Assembly (NCBI RefSeq): GCF_003182195.1
Contig: NZ_QGTM01000001.1
Location: 124,001-188,000 of the forward strand
DNA length: 64,000 bases
Source of the DNA: Halomonas sp. A11-A
GTDB lineage: Bacteria; Pseudomonadota; Gammaproteobacteria; Pseudomonadales; Halomonadaceae
Reading direction: 5' to 3'
The position numbers were made by a program, and so were the translations under genes. Below the pieces are notes generated by a model, which made no database searches, was not told where the DNA came from, and worked only from the letters and a program-made list of their open reading frames with translations. Positions 36,264-50,025 of this stretch are shown one piece after another. How positions within the stretch are numbered: position 1 is the stretch's first letter; every line of letters begins with the position of its first letter.

Positions 36264-37724
36264 TCACTCCTGGAGGGTGCGACGCAGCCTGGGACAGGCG
36301 AGCTCACCGATCAGGGTGATCACGACCAGGGTCGCCAGCAGCCAGGGCCAGTGCAGGCCGAACTCGATGCGGGCCACGCCCAGGGCGTCGGCGAAGATCA
36401 CCAGGATGCCCAGCGGGGTCAGGTAGCGCACGGCGAAGAGCCACAGCGCATGGGCCCGCGGCGAGAGCCCGAGTTCGTCGCGCAGGATCTCGCTCTTGAG
36501 CACGAAGCCGGCCAGCAGCACCAGGCCGAGCCCGCCCAGCGGCATCATCCAGCGCGCGGTCAGGTAGTCGAGCCAGTCGAAGACGTTGCGCCCGGCCAGG
36601 GTCCAGTCGGCGCCCAGGTTGAAGGAGAGCATCGCCAGGGTGCTCACCACCCACAGCACGATGCCGGTGCCCCAGGCCGCGGCGCCGCGCGAGATCCCCT
36701 TGTTGTCGGTCAGCCAGGAGACGGTGGCCTCCACCATGGAGATCGACGAGGTGAGCGCCGCCATGGAGAGCATCACGAAGAAGAGGATGCCGAACAGGGT
36801 GCCCAGCGGCATTGCCTGGAAGGCCAGCGGCAGGCTCATGAAGATCAGCCCCGGCCCTTCTGCCGGACTCATGCCGTTGGCGAAGATGATCGGGAAGATC
36901 GCCAGCCCGGCCATCAGCGCCACCAGGGTATCGGCGGCGGCCACGGTCAGGGTGGTGCGGGCGATGGAGGCCCGGGCCGGCAGGTAGCTGCCGTAGGTGA
37001 GGATGGCACCGGAGGCCAGCGACAGGGTGAAGAAGGCATGGCCCAGGGCCGCCAGCATCCCCTCGCTCGACAGGCTGCCGGCGTTGAAGGCGAACAGGAA
37101 GCGCCACGCCTCGCCGAAGCCCCCGGAGAACACGCCGTAGCCGATCAGGATCGCCAGCATCACCACCATGCCGGGCATCATCCAGCTGACGCTGCGCTCG
37201 ATGCCGGCCTGCACCCCCTTGCCGACGATCAGCATGGTGGCCACCACCACCAGGGTGCTCCAGAAGCCGAGGTTCAGCGGGTTCTCGTTGTTGGCGACGA
37301 AGATGCCCACCATGTCGTCGGCGCCGGCCCCGGCGAAGACACCGGTCAGCATCTTCCAGAGGTAGGCGAAGGACCAGCCCGCCACCACCGCATAGAAGGA
37401 GAGGATCATGAAGCCGCAGAGCATCGCCATCCAGCCCAGCAGCGACCAGGCGGAGGTGCGGCCGGACTCGTTGACGACCCGCCGCACGGCGTCGATGGGG
37501 CTGCCGCGGCCGCGACGCCCGAAGGCGATCTCGGTCATCATCACCGGAATGCCCACTGCCAGGATGCAGGCCAGGTAGACCAGCACGAAGGCGCCGCCGC
37601 CGTACTCGCCGGTGATGTAGGGAAATTTCCAGATATTGCCGAGCCCCACCGCGGAACCGGTGGCCGCCAGCACGAAGCCCCAGCGGCCTAGCCACTGGGC
37701 ACGAGGTTGGGTATCGGTCGTCAT
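36264..37724 (-). CDS. Sodium-dependent transporter, NSS/SNF family
   Basis: NSS carriers import amino acids or amines with sodium (LeuT fold). The 486-residue product has the diagnostic first helix GFVLAATGSAVGLGNIWKFP, then YITGEYGGGAFVLVYLACI and GRRGRGSPIDAVRRV, and later FSIDLS-like helices with FFVMLSMAALTSSISMVEAT. About 11-12 helices are present. The substrate is unknown. ATGs at 37724 and 37736 are both possible; neither has a clear ribosome site, and I chose the inner one. Confidence 0.9.
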   Translation of the reverse strand: MTTDTQPRAQWLGRWGFVLAATGSAVGLGNIWKFPYITGEYGGGAFVLVYLACILAVGIPVMMTEIAFGRRGRGSPIDAVRRVVNESGRTSAWSLLGWMAMLCGFMILSFYAVVAGWSFAYLWKMLTGVFAGAGADDMVGIFVANNENPLNLGFWSTLVVVATMLIVGKGVQAGIERSVSWMMPGMVVMLAILIGYGVFSGGFGEAWRFLFAFNAGSLSSEGMLAALGHAFFTLSLASGAILTYGSYLPARASIARTTLTVAAADTLVALMAGLAIFPIIFANGMSPAEGPGLIFMSLPLAFQAMPLGTLFGILFFVMLSMAALTSSISMVEATVSWLTDNKGISRGAAAWGTGIVLWVVSTLAMLSFNLGADWTLAGRNVFDWLDYLTARWMMPLGGLGLVLLAGFVLKSEILRDELGLSPRAHALWLFAVRYLTPLGILVIFADALGVARIEFGLHWPWLLATLVVITLIGELACPRLRRTLQE

Positions 37725-37865
37725 TTCAGCGCCCATTGCAGTATCAGCCGAGCCGCCCGCCGAGGTGGCGGCGACAAAATGCGCTATTCTGCCGGATTTT
37801 TCCCTGTCTGGCAGGTTTGGCTATGCTCAGGAGTGTTAACGCGCTCCCCGGCCCGGACGGACAGC

Positions 37866-39017
37866 ATGAACAGTAACGCGCCCACACACCTCACCGCCCT
37901 TCCCGACTCTCGCGCCAGGCGAGCTATCGAGCGCCTGCTGAAGGGCTCCGGCATCACCCTCAACGGTCCGGCACCCCGAGACCTCAGGGTCTACCACCCC
38001 GACCTCTTCGAGCGCGTGCTCCGCCAGGGCACCCTGGGCCTGGGGGAGGCCTATATGGATGGCTGGTGGGAGTGCGAGAGGCTCGACCAGCTGGCCTGTC
38101 GGCTCCTGCAGCACGGCCTGGGGGAGCGCGTACACCCTCCCTCCGAGCGGCTGATGTACCGTCTCCAGGCAGGCTTCTTCAACCTGCAGAGCCGGGCTCG
38201 CGCCTACCGGGTCGGCGAGGTCCACTATGATCTGGGCAACGACCTCTTCCAGCGTATGCTCGACCCCACCCTGTGCTACTCCTGCGGCTACTGGAAGGAG
38301 GCCGATACCCTGCATGGGGCCCAGCTCGCCAAGCTGGAGCTGGCCTGCCGCAAGCTCGAGCTCGAGCCCGGCATGCGCGTGCTGGATATCGGCTGCGGCT
38401 GGGGGAGCTTCGCCGAGCATGCCGCTCGCCACCACGGCGTCGAAGTCACCGGCATCACCATCTCGAAGGAGCAGGCCGAGCTGGCGCGGCAGCGCTGCGC
38501 GGGGCTGCCGGTCGCCATCGAGCTGATGGACTATCGCGACCTGGAGGGGTGCTTCGACCGCATCGTCTCCATCGGCATGTTCGAGCACGTGGGGCATCGC
38601 AACTATCCCGTCTACTTCCGGACGGTCGAACGGCTGCTGGACGCCGAGGGGCTGTTCCTGCTGCATACCATCGGCTCCAACAGCTCGGAGATCACCGCCG
38701 ACCCCTGGATCAACCGCTACATCTTTCCCAACGGCGTGCTGCCCTCGGCGATGCATATCGCCCGGGCCAGCGAACCCTACTTGCTGCTGGAGGACTGGCA
38801 GAACTTTGGCCCCGACTATGACCGCACCCTGATGGCCTGGCTCGGGAACTTCGATGCCCGCTGGGGCGAGATTGCCGACCGCTACAACGAACGCACCCGC
38901 CGCATGTTCCGCTACTACCTGTCGGTCTGTGCCGGGGCCTTTCGCGCTCGCCACCTGCAGCTCTGGCAGGTGCTCTTCTCTCGGGGCCGCGAGCAGCGCT
39001 ATGACGCGCCGCGCTGA
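37866..39017 (+). CDS. cfa: Cyclopropane-fatty-acyl-phospholipid synthase
   Basis: Cfa adds a methylene from SAM to double bonds of membrane phospholipid chains, a stress and stationary-phase change. The 383-residue product has a lipid-binding N-terminal part (LGLGEAYMDGWWECERLDQL), YDLGNDLFQRMLDPTLCYSC, the SAM loop VLDIGCGWGSFAEHAARHHG, and VSIGMFEHVGHRNYPVYFRT. It is full length. The frame is open to 37707, but the family start is at ATG 37866. It is divergent from the NSS gene. Confidence 0.95.
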   Translation: MNSNAPTHLTALPDSRARRAIERLLKGSGITLNGPAPRDLRVYHPDLFERVLRQGTLGLGEAYMDGWWECERLDQLACRLLQHGLGERVHPPSERLMYRLQAGFFNLQSRARAYRVGEVHYDLGNDLFQRMLDPTLCYSCGYWKEADTLHGAQLAKLELACRKLELEPGMRVLDIGCGWGSFAEHAARHHGVEVTGITISKEQAELARQRCAGLPVAIELMDYRDLEGCFDRIVSIGMFEHVGHRNYPVYFRTVERLLDAEGLFLLHTIGSNSSEITADPWINRYIFPNGVLPSAMHIARASEPYLLLEDWQNFGPDYDRTLMAWLGNFDARWGEIADRYNERTRRMFRYYLSVCAGAFRARHLQLWQVLFSRGREQRYDAPR

Positions 39018-39096
39018 GCGCGAGACCTCCAGTGGAGCAGCGACAGGCTCGGTCGGCTACACTGGCGGCCAGCCAGTCCTGACTCCGGAGCCCCCG

Positions 39097-41067
<1,971 letters not shown>

Positions 41068-41168
41068 CCCCCGGCGCTGCAGAGCGCGCCTCCTGCCTCC
41101 AGCGCTTGACGCCTCGCGGCGTCTGCACGACCTTGACAGGGTCATGTCATCACCCCGGGAGCCACACC

Positions 41169-41507
41169 ATGAGCCAGCTTTCCCGAGAGGCCTGCGAGGC
41201 CTGCCGCAAGGGCGCCCCCACCGTCAGCGAGGCCGAGATCGCGCTGCTCAAGCCGGAGATCCCCCAGTGGAAGATCGTCGAGCGCGATGGCATCATGCAG
41301 CTGGAGCGGGCCTTCACCTTCCCCGACTTCAAGCAGGCGCTGGCCTTCACCAACCGCGTCGGTGCGATCGCCGAGGCGGCGAATCACCACCCGGCCCTGC
41401 TGACCGAATACGGCAAGGTGACCGTGACCTGGTGGTCCCACAAGATCAAGGGGCTGCACAGGAACGACTTCATTCTTGCCGCCAGAACCGACGAGGTAGC
41501 GAATTAA
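41169..41507 (+). CDS. phhB: Pterin-4a-carbinolamine dehydratase
   Basis: PhhB dehydrates 4a-hydroxytetrahydrobiopterin, recycling the cofactor of phenylalanine hydroxylase. The 112-residue product has [40 protein letters not shown] (the His-His motif) and [25 protein letters not shown] stands 8 bases before the ATG. Its TAA stop directly abuts the aminotransferase ATG. phhA is not in the window, unlike the phhABC operon of Pseudomonas. Confidence 0.95.
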   Translation: MSQLSREACEACRKGAPTVSEAEIALLKPEIPQWKIVERDGIMQLERAFTFPDFKQALAFTNRVGAIAEAANHHPALLTEYGKVTVTWWSHKIKGLHRNDFILAARTDEVAN

Positions 41508-42695
41508 ATGTTCGAACACATTGAGCGGGTTCCCGGGGACGCCATCCTCGGTCTCATCGAGGCCTTCAAGAAGGATACCAACCCCCAGAAGGTCGACCTC
41601 GGCGTCGGCGTCTACAAGGATGCCCAGGGCAACACCCCGGTGATGCGCGCGGTCAAGGAAGCCGAGGCCCTGCTGCTCAAGAACGAGACCACCAAGACCT
41701 ACATCGGCTCCCACGGGGCGCCCGCGTACGGCGAGGTGGTGCTGCCGATGGTGTTGGGCGAGAGCTCTCCGGTCCTCGCGGCGAACCGCGCCAGCGCCAC
41801 CCAGTCACCCGGCGGCACCGGAGCCCTGCGCCTGGCGGCCGACTTCATCGCCAAGGAGCTGCCCGGCAAGGGGATCTGGGTCTCCGACCCGACCTGGCCG
41901 AACCACCACGGCATCTTCACCGCCGCCGGCATCGCGCTGCACAAGTACCCCTATGTGGACGCCGACAACCGCCTCGACTTCGACGGCATGCTCGCCGCCC
42001 TGAAGCAGATTCCCGAGGGCGACGTGGTGGTGCTGCACGCCTGCTGCCACAACCCCACCGGCTTCGACCTCTCCCGGGAGCAGTGGCAGACCGTGCTTGG
42101 GGTGCTGCGCGAGCGCAACCTGCTGCCGCTGGTCGACTTCGCCTACCAGGGCTTCGGCGAGGGCCTGGAGGAGGACGCCTACGCCGTGCGCCTGCTGGCC
42201 GAGCAGCTCGACGAGGTGATCATCACCAGCTCCTGCTCCAAAAACTTCGGCATCTACTGCGAACGTACCGGCGCCCTGATCATGGTGGCGAAGAACGCCG
42301 AGCAGATGGAGAACGTCCGCTCGCAGATCGCCATCGTAGCCCGCGAGAACTACTCCAACCCGCCGGCCCACGGCGGCGCCATCGTCAGCGAGATCCTGCA
42401 CTCCGCGGAGCTCGCCGCCATCTGGCGCGAGGAGCTCACCGAGATGCGCGACCGCATCAACACCCTGCGTCGCGACTTCGTCGAAGCCCTGAAGCCCTAC
42501 GGCCTCGACCAGAAGTATGCCCACATCGCCGAGCAGCGCGGCATGTTCAGCTACACCGGCCTGACGCCTGAGCAGGTCGATCGCCTGCGCGACGAGTTCG
42601 GCATCTACATGGTGCGCTCCGGCCGCGCCAACGTGGCGGGCTTCTCCCACGAGAACCTGCCCTACCTGGCCAAGGCCGTCGCCGCGGTCAACTGA
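41508..42695 (+). CDS. phhC: Aromatic amino acid aminotransferase (class I)
   Basis: This PLP enzyme interconverts tyrosine or phenylalanine and their 2-oxo acids with 2-oxoglutarate. The 395-residue product has GVGVYKDAQGNTPVMRAVKE, ATQSPGGTGALRLAADFIAK, ACCHNPTGFDLSREQW, VDFAYQGFGEGLEEDAYAVR and the PLP Lys in SSCSKNFGIYCERTG. It is 55-60% like E. coli-type TyrB/AspC by eye only, so TyrB or AspC specificity is not settled. The link to phhB favours aromatic use. A terminator with T tail follows. Confidence 0.92.
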   Translation: MFEHIERVPGDAILGLIEAFKKDTNPQKVDLGVGVYKDAQGNTPVMRAVKEAEALLLKNETTKTYIGSHGAPAYGEVVLPMVLGESSPVLAANRASATQSPGGTGALRLAADFIAKELPGKGIWVSDPTWPNHHGIFTAAGIALHKYPYVDADNRLDFDGMLAALKQIPEGDVVVLHACCHNPTGFDLSREQWQTVLGVLRERNLLPLVDFAYQGFGEGLEEDAYAVRLLAEQLDEVIITSSCSKNFGIYCERTGALIMVAKNAEQMENVRSQIAIVARENYSNPPAHGGAIVSEILHSAELAAIWREELTEMRDRINTLRRDFVEALKPYGLDQKYAHIAEQRGMFSYTGLTPEQVDRLRDEFGIYMVRSGRANVAGFSHENLPYLAKAVAAVN

Positions 42696-42718
42696 TCGCC
42701 GCGCCGCCAGCCAAGCCG

Positions 42719-42741
42719 ACGCCCGGGCCCTGCCCGGGCGT
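42719..42741 (+). terminator. Rho-independent terminator after the aminotransferase gene
   Basis: A 10-base-pair GC stem (42719-42728 with 42732-42741), CCT loop, is followed by TTTCGTTT, a classical terminator 24 bases past the stop. Confidence 0.88.
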
Positions 42742-42861
42742 TTTCGTTTCGGGTAGACTCCCCCTGTTTTTCGCTGCACCGGGGATCAGGGCGGCCTCGG
42801 GGCACCCCCGGCAGCGAGGGCTTGACCAATCAGTCAATCTGCATACAGACTGATGGCTGCC

Positions 42862-42871
42862 TTGTACACAA
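42862..42871 (+). promoter_or_regulatory. Possible GntR-type operator before the purine permease
   Basis: TTGTACACAA is a near palindrome of the TTGTnnACAA type bound by some GntR-family regulators. TTGACC at 42822-42827 could be a -35 box, and the short stretch near 42840 could be a -10 region. The site lies 26 bases before the permease ATG. Confidence 0.25.
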
Positions 42872-42896
42872 CCTCTCCAACAGCAAGAGGCTCCCC

Positions 42897-44408
42897 ATGG
42901 CGGCTACCCCCGGCAGCTCCCCCGTGCACTATCCCTGGTACAGGAAGGAGGACACCGACGCCTTCTTCGCCCTGTTCCAGAACAACATCGCCAACTTCGT
43001 GATCATCGCCATCACCATGCTCGGCATGGGCTTCACGGCGTCGATCGTCTTCGGCCAGGTGCTGCCCGGCGCCGCGGTGGCCGTGATGGTGGGCAATTTC
43101 TACTACGCCTGGAGCGCGGCGCGCCTGGCCAGGAAGGAGAACCGCGCCGACGTCACCGCTCTCTCCTACGGCATCTCCACCCCGGTGATGTTCGTCTTCC
43201 TGTTCGGCGTGCTGCTGCCCGCCAAGCAGCTCACCGGCGATGCCGAACTGGCCTGGAAGGTAGCGGTGGCCGCCTGCTTCATCAGCGGCGCCATCGAGGC
43301 ACTCATCAGCCTGATCGGCCGCTGGGCCCAGCATCACCTGCCCCGGGCGGCGATGCTCGGCGCCGTGGCCGGGGTGGCGCTGACCTTCATCGCCGGCGAG
43401 ATGCTGTTCAAGACCCTGGAGATGCCAGTGATCGGCCTGCTGGTGCTGGCGATCATCATCGTCGGCCTGGTGGCCCGGGTCGCCATGCCCTTCCGGCTGC
43501 CCACCTCGCTCTTCGCCATCGTGGTGGGGACCGCCATGGCCTACCTGATCGGAGATGCCGGCGGCGAGCGCTTCAGCGATGCCTTCACCCACCTGGGCTT
43601 CTACCCGCTGCTGCCCAACCTCGCCTGGTTCGAGGGGCTGGGGCTGCTTTTCACCGGCATGCTGGCGGTGCTCACCGTGGTGCTGCCGATTACCCTCTAC
43701 AACGCCATCGAGACCATGAACAACGTCGAGGCCATGGAGGCCGCCGGTGACAGGTACGACGTGCGCGAGTGCCAGGCGGTGGACGGCGCCGGCACCATGA
43801 TCGGCGCCCTGTTCGGCGGCGTCTTCCCCACCACCGTCTACATCGCAACCGTGGGCGCCAAGTGGATGGGCGCCGGGCGCGGCTACAGCCTGCTCAATGG
43901 TGCGGTCTACGGCCTGGCCACCATGTTCGGCCTGATCGCCGCCCTGGCCGCCATCATCCCGGTCTCGGTGGTGGCGCCAATCCTGATCTTCGTGGGCATG
44001 TCGATGATCGCCACCGCCTTCCAGAGCAACGACACCCGCTACTACCCCGCGGTGGCACTGGCCATGCTGCCCTACTTCGCCAACTACGTGATGACCCGCT
44101 TCGGACGCGCCGCCGAGGAGACGGTGACCGGCATCTCCACCGGGATCGTGCCGCTGGGCCAGGGCGCCATGTTCATGGCGATCCTGATCGGCGCCATGAC
44201 GGTCTCGGTGATCGACCACCAGTTCCGTCGCGCCGCCGCCTTCGCCGCCGTGGCCGCAGGCTTCTCCTTCGTGGGCCTGATGCATGCCCCGGCGCTTGCC
44301 CTCAATGCCGCCCCGGACTATGTGGTGGGCTACCTGGTGATGGGGGCCCTGTTCCTCTATTTCGCCTGGCAGCAGCGCCTGGCCGCGGGGCCCTCGGGGC
44401 GCTCCTAG
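42897..44408 (+). CDS. NCS2 family permease (AzgA-like nucleobase transporter)
   Basis: The 503-residue integral membrane protein has about 12-14 helices and resembles the AzgA/GhxP hypoxanthine-guanine branch of NCS2, with FFALFQNNIANFVIIAITML, the STP-type ALSYGISTPVMFVFLFGVLL, TMNNVEAMEAAGDRYDVREC, GALFGGVFPTTVYIATVGA and YFANYVMTRFGRAAEETV. The substrate is inferred only. The frame is open to 42822. ATG 42897 has AGAGG 6 bases before it. It is monocistronic with a strong terminator. Confidence 0.85.
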   Translation: MAATPGSSPVHYPWYRKEDTDAFFALFQNNIANFVIIAITMLGMGFTASIVFGQVLPGAAVAVMVGNFYYAWSAARLARKENRADVTALSYGISTPVMFVFLFGVLLPAKQLTGDAELAWKVAVAACFISGAIEALISLIGRWAQHHLPRAAMLGAVAGVALTFIAGEMLFKTLEMPVIGLLVLAIIIVGLVARVAMPFRLPTSLFAIVVGTAMAYLIGDAGGERFSDAFTHLGFYPLLPNLAWFEGLGLLFTGMLAVLTVVLPITLYNAIETMNNVEAMEAAGDRYDVRECQAVDGAGTMIGALFGGVFPTTVYIATVGAKWMGAGRGYSLLNGAVYGLATMFGLIAALAAIIPVSVVAPILIFVGMSMIATAFQSNDTRYYPAVALAMLPYFANYVMTRFGRAAEETVTGISTGIVPLGQGAMFMAILIGAMTVSVIDHQFRRAAAFAAVAAGFSFVGLMHAPALALNAAPDYVVGYLVMGALFLYFAWQQRLAAGPSGRS

Positions 44409-44421
44409 CCCTGCCCACGAA

Positions 44422-44457
44422 CGCAGCGCGCCCCACCGGATGGCGGGGCGCGCTGCG
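44422..44457. terminator. Bidirectional terminator after the NCS2 permease
   Basis: A 13-base-pair stem (44422-44434 with 44445-44457) with a 10-base loop lies between the convergent permease and Nudix genes. Confidence 0.75.
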
Positions 44458-44481
44458 GTTATCGGGCGTTCGGCCGTGCCG

Positions 44482-45438
44482 CTATTTCCAGAAGTCGCGG
44501 ATCGAGGCGATCCCCTGGGCCCCCACGGCACGGGCGTGGTTGGCATCGAAGCGGGTCATGCCGCCCAGGGCGAAGACCGGCATGGCGGCACGCTCCACCA
44601 GCTGCTGGAAGTCATGCCAGCCCATGGGGGGCACCTCGGGGTGGGAGGGGGTGGTGCGCAGCGGCGAGAGGGTCACGAAGTCGCAGCCCAGCTTGCCGGC
44701 CTGGCCCAGCTGCTCGCGATCGTGGGTTGAGGCCGCCAGCCACTTCCCCTCGGCGATGGGGCGACGCTCGAGGCGCATCAGCCATTCGCTGGTGAGATGG
44801 ATACCGTCGGCATCGACCCGCTCGAGGAGCTCGGGCTCGGCGTTGAGCAGCAGGCGAGCCCCATGCTGGCGACACAGCGCCAGGGTGGCCTCGGCGCGGG
44901 CCAGGTAGGCGGTCTCGTCGAGCTGCTTGGCGCGCAGCTGCACCAGGCGGACGCGATCCTCCACCAGGGCACGCTCGAGGCGCTGAAGGTAGAGACCCTC
45001 GTCCTCCTCCTCGGCAGTGATGAGGTACTCGGTCGGCAGCGCGACGGCACGCAGGATCGGCAGGTTGGCCGCCGGGAAGGGGTAGTTGACCAGCTCCTCC
45101 ATGGGCACCCAGCGCACCGCCTGCCCCTCGCGGCCGAAGGGCTCGCCGGAGAACTCATGCACCTGCCAGACGTCGAGCAGGATGTGCTTGTCGGGATACT
45201 CGTGGTGGATGCGGATCAGCGGCTGCGCGCGCTGGATCTCCACCCCGAGCTCCTCATGGAGTTCGCGCTTGAGCCCGCCGAGGCCTGTCTCGTACGGCGC
45301 CAGCTTGCCTCCCGGAAACTCCCACAGCCCGCCATGGTCGACGTTGCTGGGCCGGCGGGCGATCAGGACCTGCCCGCCGTCGGCACTGATGATGGCGGCG
45401 GCCGCCACATGCACCCTTCTCTTCACCATTGCGTTCAT
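44482..45438 (-). CDS. Nudix hydrolase fused to a ThiE/TenI-like domain
   Basis: The 318-residue protein joins two domains. Residues 1-135 form a MutT-type Nudix fold with the full Nudix box GGKLAPYETGLGGLKRELHE followed by ELGV; such enzymes clean oxidised nucleotides. Residues 140-318 resemble thiamin-phosphate synthase or TenI: LVQLRAKQLDETAYLARAEA, LLLNAEPELLERVDADGIHL, GCDFVTLSPLRTTPSHPEVP. The second domain lacks the usual TxTK phosphate loop, so thiamin synthase activity is unlikely. The same fusion is known in Pseudomonas. It precedes no thi gene here. Confidence 0.9.
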   Translation of the reverse strand: MNAMVKRRVHVAAAAIISADGGQVLIARRPSNVDHGGLWEFPGGKLAPYETGLGGLKRELHEELGVEIQRAQPLIRIHHEYPDKHILLDVWQVHEFSGEPFGREGQAVRWVPMEELVNYPFPAANLPILRAVALPTEYLITAEEEDEGLYLQRLERALVEDRVRLVQLRAKQLDETAYLARAEATLALCRQHGARLLLNAEPELLERVDADGIHLTSEWLMRLERRPIAEGKWLAASTHDREQLGQAGKLGCDFVTLSPLRTTPSHPEVPPMGWHDFQQLVERAAMPVFALGGMTRFDANHARAVGAQGIASIRDFWK

Positions 45439-45500
45439 TCACCTTTCCAACTGGCCCGCCCTCGGGGGCAGGATGCTCTGTCCGGCGGCTGACCGATCGC

Positions 45501-46718
45501 TCAGCTGCGATAGTCGGCGTTGATGGTTACATACTCATGGGAGAGGTCGGTGGTCCATACCGTGGCGCTCTCCTCCCCGCGCCCCAGGTCGATGCGAATG
45601 GGGATCTCCTCCCTGGCCATCACCGCACTACCGGCCTCTTCCGTGTAGCAGGGGGCCCGGCCACCGGCCTCCACCAGGCGAACCTCGCCCAGGTCGATGG
45701 TCACCCGGGAGACATCGAAGTCCTCGACCGGCGCACGGCCGACCGCCGCCAGTATTCGGCCCCAGTTGGCATCCGAGGCATAGAGCGCGGTCTTGACCAG
45801 CGGCGAGTTGGCCACGGTGAAGGCCACGTCGAGAGCCTCCTGACGGCTCGAGGCTCCGTTCACCTGCAGGGTCACGAACTTGGTCGCCCCCTCGCCGTCG
45901 CGAATGATCGCCTGGGCCAGCTCGGTCATGACCCGCTGCAGACCGTTGCGGAAGATGGCGATGGCCTCCTCCCCCTCGACCCGCGGCCCCTGCTGGGTAC
46001 TGATCAGCATGCAGGCGTCGTTGGTGGAGGTATCGCCGTCCACGGTGATGCAGTTGAAGGAGCGATCCACCGTCTCGCGCAGCATCTCCTCGAGCAGCGC
46101 CTGGTCGAGGGTGGCGTCGGTGGCCACGAAGGCCAGCATGGTCGCCATGTTGGGCTGGATCATGCCTGAGCCCTTGGCGATGCCGTTGATGGTGAACGTG
46201 GCCTCCCCCAGCGCCAGGGTCACGCTGGCGCCCTTGACGCGGGTGTCGGTGGTGAGGATGCCCTCGGCGGCCTGGCGCCAGGACGCCCCCTCCTCCCCCA
46301 GGTTCGCCAGCGCCACGGGCAGGCCCGCCAGTACCCGCTCCATGGGCAGCGGTTCGCCGATCACCCCGGTGGAGAACGGCAGCACGGCCTCGCCAGGCAC
46401 CCCGGCCAAGCGTCCCAGCTCGGCGCAGGTGGCGCGGGCATCGGCAAGCCCTACCTCGCCGGTACCGGCATTGGCGTTGCCGGTATTGATCACCAGGTAG
46501 CGGGCCGACTGGCCGGAGGCCAGGTGCTCGCGGGCCACGGTGACCGGTGCCGCGCAGAAGGCGTTGCGGGTAAAGGTCCCCGCCACGCGGGCACCGGCGG
46601 GCGCCTCGATCACCACCAGGTCACGGCGGTTGGCCTTCTTGATGCCCGCCATGGCGGTACCCAAGCGCACGCCGGGGATCGCCGGCATCTCGGGAAAGCT
46701 TGCATTACCCACTGCCAT
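45501..46718 (-). CDS. argJ: Bifunctional ornithine acetyltransferase / N-acetylglutamate synthase
   Basis: ArgJ recycles acetyl from N-acetylornithine to glutamate in arginine synthesis and may also make N-acetylglutamate. The 405-residue product self-cleaves before the Thr of KGSGMIQPNMATMLAFVATD, which is present. Also visible are FTRNAFCAAPVTVAREHL, INTGNANAGTGEVGL, VDGDTSTNDACMLIST and the ending DLSHEYVTINADYRS. It starts 30 bases past secA on the same strand. Confidence 0.97.
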   Translation of the reverse strand: MAVGNASFPEMPAIPGVRLGTAMAGIKKANRRDLVVIEAPAGARVAGTFTRNAFCAAPVTVAREHLASGQSARYLVINTGNANAGTGEVGLADARATCAELGRLAGVPGEAVLPFSTGVIGEPLPMERVLAGLPVALANLGEEGASWRQAAEGILTTDTRVKGASVTLALGEATFTINGIAKGSGMIQPNMATMLAFVATDATLDQALLEEMLRETVDRSFNCITVDGDTSTNDACMLISTQQGPRVEGEEAIAIFRNGLQRVMTELAQAIIRDGEGATKFVTLQVNGASSRQEALDVAFTVANSPLVKTALYASDANWGRILAAVGRAPVEDFDVSRVTIDLGEVRLVEAGGRAPCYTEEAGSAVMAREEIPIRIDLGRGEESATVWTTDLSHEYVTINADYRS

Positions 46719-46748
46719 CGTCTCGTCTCCTGTCTGCTGGGCGGCAGC

Positions 46749-49478
<2,730 letters not shown>

Positions 49479-49537
49479 AGGGGGGTCCAGTCTTTGCGTA
49501 TGGCAACGTGCCAACCGCCCGAGGCAGCCGGCCAGGA

Positions 49538-49909
49538 TCAGGGGTTCAGCGTGCCGACGCAGGGCGGACCCCGGCGGGTCAGGACATCATGGGCCGCGGT
49601 CGCCAGACGACGGCAGGGGGATGGCGGTAGGGGGCGTCGCCCACGCGCGCCGGGGCGACCGAGGACGCGCAGCGGCCAGGCACGCCGCGCGCGGCGGCGT
49701 GCCTGAAGCCGGGAGCTGGCCCGGATCAGCGCCGGTGCCAGGATGCATACCTGCACCAGGCGCTCGGCCTGGCGCAGCGTCTCACCCTGGGCCAGGCCGG
49801 CCGGCAGCAGGCACCCCACCAGCAGTCCGGCCAGCCACCAGCGCGCCGGACGCCGCCGGCTCATGGCGGCGGGCGACTTGGCATCGTCATGCTGGGTGCG
49901 AGCGGGCAT
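49538..49909 (-). CDS. Small secreted-type protein upstream of secA (SecM-like candidate)
   Basis: The 123-residue product has a long polar n-region ([20 protein letters not shown]), a hydrophobic core ([19 protein letters not shown]) with a signal-peptidase-like end, then an Arg-rich mature part and the ending [13 protein letters not shown]. Third codon positions are strongly G/C, so it is likely coding. It lies 59 bases before secA on the same strand. Position, length, signal peptide and a C-terminal RxGPP recall SecM-type arrest peptides, but the E. coli motif (FxxxxWIxxxxGIRAGP) is absent. The shorter start at 49864 is possible. Function is inferred. Confidence 0.45.
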   Translation of the reverse strand: MPARTQHDDAKSPAAMSRRRPARWWLAGLLVGCLLPAGLAQGETLRQAERLVQVCILAPALIRASSRLQARRRARRAWPLRVLGRPGARGRRPLPPSPCRRLATAAHDVLTRRGPPCVGTLNP

Positions 49910-49982
49910 GCTGTCGATGGACTCCCGAGCGTGCTAGGCTGGCGGGCATCAGCGCCCGGCGCAGAGAGAGAGTGAGAATAGC

Positions 49983-50009
49983 GCCCTGTGCGGCATGCCG
50001 GCACAGGGC
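49983..50009 (+). other. Hairpin in the leader of dciA
   Basis: GCCCTGTGC (49983-49991) pairs with GCACAGGGC (50001-50009) around GGCATGCCG. It lies 17 bases before the dciA ATG, so it could be a leader structure or a terminator-like element of the divergent region. Confidence 0.35.
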
Positions 50010-50025
50010 CCCGAGAAACAAGCCC

